Of a stretch of DNA of 8,272 nucleotides, positions 1 through 4,517 are shown piece by piece. The position numbers were made by a program, and so were the translations under genes. Origin of the DNA: JAJVID01 sp035275805 (GTDB lineage Bacteria; Acidobacteriota; Blastocatellia; RBC074). A model generated the notes under the pieces. That model saw only the letters and a list, made by a program, of their open reading frames with translations, was not told where the DNA came from and ran no database searches. The first letter of the stretch is position 1. Each line of letters begins with the position of its first letter. The stretch covers positions 1-8,272 of the forward strand of contig DATEMG010000648.1 in assembly GCA_035275805.1 (NCBI GenBank). Direction: 5' to 3'.

Positions 1-873
1 AGCCGCCTGGCGCGCGTCGTAATCGTCGAACCGCTCCATGCCGCTCGCGCCACGATTGTAAAAGCCGACGGGAATGCCTTCGTAGCGCGGTTCGCCGTCC
101 AGCGTGGGTTTGGCGGGCTTCAGCGCGTAATCGCGCTCGACGTACAAGCCGTTGTCGTGATCGCGCGCCGCATGCGACGACTGGAACATGTTGAAGTCGA
201 GCCAGGGGGCGTCGTGCAGTTTGATGGACGAAAGCCCGGGGCCGATGGGGTGGAATGTTCTCAGATGAGCGCCGCCGTCGCCTTCGGTCAGGCCTGCGGC
301 CATCGCGTCGATGATCGCGCGCTCCTCGTCATTGGTGATCGAGCGGTCGCCGCCGAGAATCCAGATGATCGACTTTTCCTTGTACCGCGCGCCGAGGAAT
401 CGGCCGTACTGTCGCGCGTTGGTCGCGTTGAACGCGGCCTTGCCCAGCGCCCAATAGCTGCCCCAGGTCGGCAGCATCCCGACGAACATTCCGAGCTCTT
501 CAGCTTTGTTGACGATGAAGTCTACGTGGCGGAAATAGGCTTCATTGGGTTTGGCGGGGTCGCCGCCAATCAACGGCAAATCGCCGTATGGGTTCGGAAC
601 GGTCAGCCCGCCGAGCTGCGCGAGAACCACGGCCTGAATCACCGTAAAGCCTTTCTGCGCGCGGTTCGTCAAATATTGCGTGGCCTCCTCGCGATTCAAA
701 CGATGAAACAGTTCCCAGGCCGTGTCGCCGAGGTAGAAAAATGGCTTGCCGTTTTCGTATTGCAGGTAGCGGCGATTCTCGGTGATTTTCAGCTTCGTGG
801 CGACCGCGTTCGCGGGCGAGAACAGGACGGCGGTTGCGATTAGACAGGCGGCGATTCGGGAGTTCAACTTCAC
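1..873 (-). CDS. Secreted apiosidase-like glycoside hydrolase (DUF4038/GH140-like), 3' end beyond the window
   Basis: This is a partial gene: 291 codons run from a GTG start to the window edge with no stop, so the C-terminal part is missing. The GTG is preferred because AAAGGA lies 8 nt upstream (887-882), an in-frame stop occurs nine codons upstream, and the start opens a good signal peptide (hydrophobic about residues 7-19, then PANAVA, cleavage near residue 25). The mature protein looks like a DUF4038 TIM-barrel hydrolase: ENGKPFFYLGDTAWELFHRL early on, then GMLPTWGSYW, then SIIWILGGDRS with Asp176 at a strand end, and DGEPRYEG with Glu261 and Glu265. The Asp after IW-LGG and the Glu of GEP-YE are the likely catalytic carboxylates. 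GH140 members cleave apiose linkages in the pectin rhamnogalacturonan II; that substrate is family knowledge and not shown here. Activity outside the cytoplasm on plant polysaccharide is inferred. It is the last visible gene of a leftward run, 43 nt after a zinc-ribbon gene. Fold assignment is firm, substrate is not. Confidence 0.87.
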   Translation of the reverse strand, partial: MKLNSRIAACLIATAVLFSPANAVATKLKITENRRYLQYENGKPFFYLGDTAWELFHRLNREEATQYLTNRAQKGFTVIQAVVLAQLGGLTVPNPYGDLPLIGGDPAKPNEAYFRHVDFIVNKAEELGMFVGMLPTWGSYWALGKAAFNATNARQYGRFLGARYKEKSIIWILGGDRSITNDEERAIIDAMAAGLTEGDGGAHLRTFHPIGPGLSSIKLHDAPWLDFNMFQSSHAARDHDNGLYVERDYALKPAKPTLDGEPRYEGIPVGFYNRGASGMERFDDYDARQAA

Positions 874-881
874 GTCTTGAT

Positions 882-887
882 TCCTTT
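882..887 (-). promoter_or_regulatory. Shine-Dalgarno site of the GH140-like gene
   Basis: AAAGGA on the minus strand, 8 nt before the GTG at 873. It decides the non-ATG start of the hydrolase and agrees with the signal peptide that begins there. Confidence 0.6.
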
Positions 888-916
888 CGGAGCAATTTCA
901 GGCTTTTCTACGGACT

Positions 917-1375
917 TCATTGATTTGCGGCATGCTCGCTGGGCGCCGGTTCGAGCGAGCGAGTAGTGTTCTCAGTAACGCTTTGAGGCGATACGCCAGG
1001 CGCATCCCCTTCCGCCGGGAGCATTTTGTTGGTATCGCGCGACGGCTCCAAGGCTCCAACGTCCCCTTTCTTCAAATTTTTAGCCATACGCAAGGTCTCC
1101 CGGAGGCTCAGCCAGAAGATAGTCAGGAACGCTATTGAACTCAGTACCAGGTAGGCGACGACCACTCCGTTGCTGACATCAAGAACTTTTGTCAGCAAAG
1201 TCGCCCCGCCCAGAATAACTCCCAGCCCGAGGACCGTAACCCAGAATAATCCCTCGAGGTATTCGTCAAAGCGTTTCTCGGCCTTTCCGATCTCCATCAT
1301 GTTCGTTTGCGCCCCGCAACGGGTGCAATACTTCATCTGCCGCGATAAGGCCGACCCGCAAGATGGACAATACAT
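917..1375 (-). CDS. Zinc-ribbon membrane protein with two transmembrane helices (paralogue 2)
   Basis: A 152-residue protein of unknown role. The N-terminus is a compact zinc ribbon: Cys3, Cys6, Cys17 and Cys20 in CPSC and CTRCG knuckles. A charged helical stretch (30-42) leads to two membrane helices, about 44-63 and 70-92. A basic segment after the second helix (RETLRMAKNLKK) suggests that both ends are cytoplasmic. The low-complexity tail (105-152) holds SVTENTTRSL (132-141), which recurs in the neighbouring paralogue. The ATG at 1375 has GGGAG at good spacing upstream. Such short zinc-ribbon proteins are common in Acidobacteriota genomes and usually annotated only as zinc-ribbon domain-containing. 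A role in protein interaction or membrane assembly is possible, but nothing in the sequence decides it. It sits 48 nt after its paralogue and 43 nt before the hydrolase, consistent with one transcript. Confidence 0.82.
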   Translation of the reverse strand: MYCPSCGSALSRQMKYCTRCGAQTNMMEIGKAEKRFDEYLEGLFWVTVLGLGVILGGATLLTKVLDVSNGVVVAYLVLSSIAFLTIFWLSLRETLRMAKNLKKGDVGALEPSRDTNKMLPAEGDAPGVSPQSVTENTTRSLEPAPSEHAANQ

Positions 1376-1423
1376 AACTCGGTCTCCCGTTATTTCAGAT
1401 CGCCAGTCTGATCACTGCAGCGC

Positions 1424-1960
1424 CTAATCTGTATTTTTTGACGAATGCGCCTGTGCGGCAAGTGATTTGGTCGTGTGTTCAGTGATGCTCGGCGTAGGAA
1501 ATACTATTGCGCTGGCTAAAGGGTCAGTATCAGGAACCATTGCCGGATCATCGGCCGGTTGAGGTAAAGTCGCTCTCGACCCCATACTTGCGACCTGCAT
1601 AATGGCGCCAAGGCCTGAGGCTATTGCGATGACTCCCCAACAAGCCATCCAGCCGAAGAATACCGCCCAGAGACCCATGACAGCGATTCGATCCGGATGG
1701 TTGCTGAGCAAATTAATGGCAAGGCATATCAATAGCGACCCTACTAAAAGGGTCGCTCCTTCAATGGCGTCGCGCACGCCTTTACCTCGCATTTCCTCAG
1801 GGCTCTTTCCCGCCTTAGCGCTTTTAGCTTTACCTTTGCCGCTTTTGGCCGGGAGGTTTTGCCCGGCGAGCGAAAGCGCCACGGCTTTAAGGTCTGCGCC
1901 GCATGAGCGACAGAACTTGGGGTCATCAATCGATTGCGCCGCGCATCGAGGACAGTACAT
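1424..1960 (-). CDS. Zinc-ribbon membrane protein with two transmembrane helices (paralogue 1)
   Basis: A 178-residue protein built like the next gene downstream: a zinc ribbon with Cys3, Cys6, Cys17 and Cys20 (CPRC, CRSC), a linker, two membrane helices (about 68-86 and 92-121) and a disordered acidic-to-polar tail. The linker (36-60) is longer than in the paralogue and very rich in Lys, Gly, Ala and Ser. The tail ends with SITEHTTKSL (158-167), matching SVTENTTRSL in the paralogue, although the sequence between the helices and this motif is not alike. The ATG at 1960 has a purine-rich GAGAGG just upstream. The same order, same Cys spacing and adjacent location suggest an old tandem duplication. 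Function is unknown; a cytoplasmic zinc-binding head on a membrane hairpin is the most that can be said. Confidence 0.82.
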   Translation of the reverse strand: MYCPRCAAQSIDDPKFCRSCGADLKAVALSLAGQNLPAKSGKGKAKSAKAGKSPEEMRGKGVRDAIEGATLLVGSLLICLAINLLSNHPDRIAVMGLWAVFFGWMACWGVIAIASGLGAIMQVASMGSRATLPQPADDPAMVPDTDPLASAIVFPTPSITEHTTKSLAAQAHSSKNTD

Positions 1961-1980
1961 GCGCTACCTCTCAAATCTTT

Positions 1981-2009
1981 CTTAAAGCGTTTCCCTATGC
2001 TTTTCGCAA
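1981..2009 (-). promoter_or_regulatory. Weak candidate promoter before the zinc-ribbon genes
   Basis: On the minus strand TTGCGA (2009-2004) and TTTAAG (1986-1981) are separated by 17 nt, each matching four of six bases of the sigma-70 consensus. It would start transcription just before the ribosome site of the gene at 1960. With only a 77-nt gap, readthrough from the upstream gene is equally possible. Confidence 0.22.
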
Positions 2010-2037
2010 ATAGTCAGTCCCAATCAAGTCTCCGTAG

Positions 2038-2505
2038 CTACTTTGTATCTGCTTTTGGCCGCGAGAGATTGAACGTCCCAGTGTAAAACGCGCTCGTGAA
2101 GAATCCGATGAACTCCTTGTCGTTGGCGCGTCCGATCCAATCGAAGACGCCCCCGTCATTTTTGCCGAGGTCTACAGTGCCTTTGAACATCACGGCCTTG
2201 CCGATCTGCCGGCCTTCCATCTTGATCGTGTATTTGTATGGGCGTCCGCAATCGCCTTCAAATACGGCTTCCCAGACATTGTCTTTACGTTCTACCTTCG
2301 CGTCGAGTTTCTTGCAGATGTCCTTGGGCGGGGTCGTGCCTTGCGCCGGATTGTAAACTCCCCACGTCCCCGTCCAAATGCCGGCGATGTCGGGGGCAGG
2401 ATCTTTGGTCTGAGAGGGCTCCGGGTTTTGGTTTTGAGCAAGGGCGACGCCGACTCCCGCTAGCAACACGAAACTGAGCAAGGCTAAGCGAATGCGATTC
2501 GTCAT
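2038..2505 (-). CDS. Small secreted protein of unknown function
   Basis: A 155-residue protein with a clear signal peptide: MTNRIR, a hydrophobic core at residues 7-22, and cleavage at ALA|Q after residue 23. A short Pro/Gln-rich spacer (24-38) follows. The mature part looks beta-rich: IAGIWTGTW (40-48), a pair of cysteines (Cys64 in DICKKL, Cys86 in GDCGRPY) that could form a disulfide, and alternating hydrophobic strands ending in FDWIG, EFIGFF and YTGTFNLSR. This GxWxGTW opening and repeated G-x-F pattern recall small periplasmic beta-barrel or lipocalin-like proteins, but I do not recognise a family. The frame stays open to an ATG at 2547; the internal ATG at 2505 is chosen because AAGGAG lies 6 nt before it and the signal peptide begins there. 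It is first of the leftward genes and probably exported. Confidence 0.75.
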   Translation of the reverse strand: MTNRIRLALLSFVLLAGVGVALAQNQNPEPSQTKDPAPDIAGIWTGTWGVYNPAQGTTPPKDICKKLDAKVERKDNVWEAVFEGDCGRPYKYTIKMEGRQIGKAVMFKGTVDLGKNDGGVFDWIGRANDKEFIGFFTSAFYTGTFNLSRPKADTK

Positions 2506-2511
2506 GATTTT

Positions 2512-2517
2512 CTCCTT
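2512..2517 (-). promoter_or_regulatory. Shine-Dalgarno site fixing the start at 2505
   Basis: AAGGAG on the minus strand, 6 nt before the ATG at 2505. It favours this start over the in-frame ATG at 2547, which would put 14 residues ahead of the signal peptide. Confidence 0.65.
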
Positions 2518-2586
2518 CATCGGTTGTAGACACTCTACCGGTTGCAAGCCGTTGGCAAACGGTCAGTTGAAGATTGAACATCGTGG

Positions 2587-2616
2587 AGTATAAGACCGGG
2601 TTGTTCAGAGGCGCAA
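2587..2616 (-). promoter_or_regulatory. Candidate sigma-70 type promoter for the leftward genes
   Basis: Minus-strand TATACT (2592-2587) matches five of six bases of the -10 consensus, and TTGCGC (2616-2611) lies 18 nt upstream as a weak -35. Transcription would start near 2580, giving a leader of about 75 nt that contains the small CCGTT/AACGG stem, then the gene at 2505. Pattern match only. Confidence 0.35.
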
Positions 2617-2763
2617 TAATTCCGCCGAAAGTCTTAAGCCGCGCTTCAGTTTTGGGAAAAAGCGATCCCAGAATCGGACACCGGACGCTAGCCAAATGCC
2701 ATCAGTCTGGGGTTAAATCGCATCATTTCAGCATTTAAGTTTTCAGCCTCGATGGCACGCCGC

Positions 2764-2791
2764 TTGGTTATTCAATCGGGATAATCATTAT
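2764..2791 (+). promoter_or_regulatory. Weak candidate promoter overlapping the Fur-like palindrome
   Basis: TTGGTT (2764-2769) and CATTAT (2786-2791) are 16 nt apart, with three and four matches to consensus. The alternative GATAAT (2780-2785) is a better -10 but has no -35 at the right distance. Either way the -10 would lie inside the palindrome at 2780-2792, the usual geometry for a repressor site. Confidence 0.25.
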
Positions 2792-2792
2792 C
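2780..2792. promoter_or_regulatory. Fur-family-like operator (6-1-6 palindrome)
   Basis: GATAATCATTATC is a perfect inverted repeat of two 6-nt arms around a central C. It equals the last 13 bases of the classical 19-bp Fur box, and the 19-nt stretch 2774-2792 matches that consensus at 15 positions. It lies 36 nt before the chosen ATG of the S41 peptidase gene, where a bound repressor would block transcription. Fur-family proteins include iron (Fur), zinc (Zur) and peroxide (PerR) sensors; the sequence is closest to the Fur form. No regulator gene is in the window, so binding is inferred. Confidence 0.5.
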
Positions 2793-2818
2793 GCGTATGG
2801 CATGGAGCTCAAAATCCC

Positions 2819-2824
2819 GGGAGG
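2819..2824 (+). promoter_or_regulatory. Shine-Dalgarno site of the S41 peptidase gene
   Basis: GGGAGG, 4 nt before the ATG at 2829. It supports this start over the in-frame ATG at 2802, which has no comparable site and would add nine residues before the signal peptide. Confidence 0.7.
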
Positions 2825-2828
2825 ACCT

Positions 2829-4508
2829 ATGGAAAAAAGAAGACAAAGCCTGTTCTGCCGTTTGATGGTTGCGCTCATCTTTTCAATCAGCTGCGCCTCT
2901 TCATCCGCGCTCGCTCAACAAAAGTTGGACCAGGCGGCGGTCGAGCAATGGCGAGCCGACTTGCGTTTTCTTGCAGAGGAATTGCCCAGGCGTCACAAGA
3001 ACCTCTTCGCCGCGATGACGCGCGAGCAGTTCGAGCAGGTGGTCAAGCGGCTCGACGAACGAATTCCGACGCTCAACCCGCCGCAAATCTTCGTCGAGAT
3101 GTTGCGGATCGTCTCCCAGGTCAAAGACGGTCACACGAGGATCACCAAGCGCGACCCCAGCGGGTTTGCCTTTCGTCGCTATCCGCTGAGGCTCTTCTTG
3201 TATCGTGACGGCCTGTTTGTGCAAGAGGCGGCTCCCGAATTAGCCCGCGCGGTCGGGGGCCGCGTAGTCAAAATCGGCGGCGTCACGACGGAGCAAGCGA
3301 TCCGGGCCGCGCGAGAAATCTGCGCGCACGATAACGAAATGCACATAAAGTTATGGATCCCCAGGTGGCTGGTTATACCCGAAGCTCTCCACGGGTTGGG
3401 CCTGATCGAGGACATGGAGCGGGCCAGTTTCGTGGTCGAGAAACGCGGTGAACAGACGGCGATAGACCTGAAGCCTGTATCACTCTTCGCGGCCGAAGAG
3501 AAGTGGGTCGATGCGCGCGACAAGGCCGCTCCGCCGCCGTTGTGGCTGAAAGACCCGCGAAATCTTTACTGGTTCGAGTATCTGGCCGATTCGAAGACCG
3601 TTTATGTGCAGTACAACGCTGTCGCTGAAAAGAGGGACGAAACCATCGCCGATTTCGCCAAGCGACTCTTCGCTTTTGTAGAGGCCAACCCGGTAGACCG
3701 CTTCGTGCTGGACATCCGCCGAAACGGCGGCGGAAACTCCCAGCTTAACCTGCCGTTCATTCACGGGCTGATTCGCAGCGACAAGGTCAACCAGCCGGGC
3801 AAACTCTTCGTCATAATCGGACGAAGTACTTTTTCCGCCGCCGTATGGCTAGTCGGCGATCTGCAAAAGCACGCGCGCGCGATCTTTGTCGGCGAACCGA
3901 CCGGCGGCAAGCCGAATCATTACGGTATGGGTGGGGTGAGCGGGTCGACCAGCTTTATACTCCCGCACAGCCGCCTCGTGATCGAACACTCGAACGAATT
4001 TATGCAGCGCGGCGTACCCGGCGACGACAGTCCCTGGACCCCGCCGCTGCTGGCCGCCGAACTCACCTCGGAAGATTACCGCACAAACCGCGACCCGGCG
4101 ATGGAAATCATTCTCAACTACATACCGCGCCCGCCGCTGGAAGATACGATGCTGGACATATTTATGAAGCAAGGGATGGAAGCGGCCATCCGGCATTATC
4201 GTGAATTCAAAGCCGAGCCGGTGAACGCCTATGTTGGCATGATCTGGCCGCTGCGTCTGGTCGGTCGCCGGTTGATGAATGTCCATAAACGTTTTCCAGA
4301 CGCCATCGAATTCTTCAAATTCAATGTCGCGGAGCACCCTCGATCCGATATGGCTCTATTCGTGTTGGGAGACGCTTACGAAAGAACCGGCGACCTGAAA
4401 CAGGCGATCGAAAACTACGAGAAGTCGTTGGCGTTGAATCCGAAGAACTGGGAGCTTGTTGATCAGCTAAAAGCGCTGCGTGAGAAACAGGGCCGCAGTG
4501 GGCAATGA
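2829..4508 (+). CDS. Secreted S41-family (tail-specific protease fold) peptidase with C-terminal TPRs
   Basis: A 559-residue exported protein. MEKRRQ, a hydrophobic core (8-23) and ALA|Q after residue 29 form a signal peptide. A helical N-domain (about 30-110) contains VKDGHTRI, typical of S41 proteins; residues about 120-165 include GGRVVKIGGVTTEQAI, which resembles the ligand-groove part of a PDZ domain. The catalytic core includes DIRRNGGGN (295-303), IGRSTFSAA with Ser336, and EPTGGKPNHYG with Lys361. Ser and Lys are 25 residues apart, as in E. coli Tsp (Ser430/Lys455) and the D1 processing protease, so the Ser-Lys dyad appears intact. The C-terminus holds one clear TPR (about 506-539, LGDAYERTGDLKQAIENYEKSLALNP) and a likely half repeat before it (482-503). 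TPRs in this place suggest partner or substrate binding in the periplasm. Substrate is unknown. The stop codon overlaps the ribosome site of the permease gene, so the two are probably co-translated. Confidence 0.86.
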   Translation: MEKRRQSLFCRLMVALIFSISCASSSALAQQKLDQAAVEQWRADLRFLAEELPRRHKNLFAAMTREQFEQVVKRLDERIPTLNPPQIFVEMLRIVSQVKDGHTRITKRDPSGFAFRRYPLRLFLYRDGLFVQEAAPELARAVGGRVVKIGGVTTEQAIRAAREICAHDNEMHIKLWIPRWLVIPEALHGLGLIEDMERASFVVEKRGEQTAIDLKPVSLFAAEEKWVDARDKAAPPPLWLKDPRNLYWFEYLADSKTVYVQYNAVAEKRDETIADFAKRLFAFVEANPVDRFVLDIRRNGGGNSQLNLPFIHGLIRSDKVNQPGKLFVIIGRSTFSAAVWLVGDLQKHARAIFVGEPTGGKPNHYGMGGVSGSTSFILPHSRLVIEHSNEFMQRGVPGDDSPWTPPLLAAELTSEDYRTNRDPAMEIILNYIPRPPLEDTMLDIFMKQGMEAAIRHYREFKAEPVNAYVGMIWPLRLVGRRLMNVHKRFPDAIEFFKFNVAEHPRSDMALFVLGDAYERTGDLKQAIENYEKSLALNPKNWELVDQLKALREKQGRSGQ

Positions 4509-4512
4509 GGAG
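4508..4512 (+). promoter_or_regulatory. Shine-Dalgarno site of the permease gene overlapping the upstream stop
   Basis: AGGAG begins on the last base of the peptidase TGA (4506-4508) and lies 5 nt before the GTG at 4518. It selects 4518 over the in-frame GTG at 4512, which lies on the site itself, and points to translational coupling. Confidence 0.6.
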
Positions 4513-4517
4513 TGCAT

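Larger units (their letters stand above)
2506..2828. other. Divergent intergenic region
   Basis: This 323-nt stretch separates the leftward and rightward gene sets and shows no credible gene of its own. It holds a candidate minus-strand promoter (2587-2616), a small stem in the leftward leader (CCGTT 2549-2553 with AACGG 2558-2562) and the Fur-like palindrome at 2780-2792. Between about 2620 and 2760 I see nothing recognisable. Confidence 0.7.

Noticed and set aside
157..843. Long plus-strand open frame of 228 codons
   Set aside because: It lies opposite the minus-strand GH140-like gene, which has a signal peptide, ribosome site and recognisable family motifs. The plus-strand product is Arg/Val/Ala-rich without motifs, as expected of an antisense shadow.
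542..895. Minus-strand open frame of 117 codons
   Set aside because: Same strand as the hydrolase but in another frame; the product is Arg-rich and lacks domain signals, while the hydrolase frame covers the same bases.
1987..2008. Possible terminator stem (AAAGC / GCTTT) after the small secreted protein
   Set aside because: The arms are only five base pairs with a loop of about ten and no T run on either side; chance is likely.
2285..2695. Minus-strand open frame of 136 codons crossing the intergenic region
   Set aside because: It overlaps the small secreted protein in another frame, and its product is Arg/Ser-rich and motif-free.
2802..2828. Upstream ATG start for the S41 peptidase
   Set aside because: The ATG at 2829 has GGGAGG at the right distance and begins the signal peptide; the 2802 start has neither and would put nine residues before it.
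3849..4337. Minus-strand open frame of 162 codons
   Set aside because: Antisense to the S41 catalytic and TPR regions, with no ribosome site or recognisable motif.
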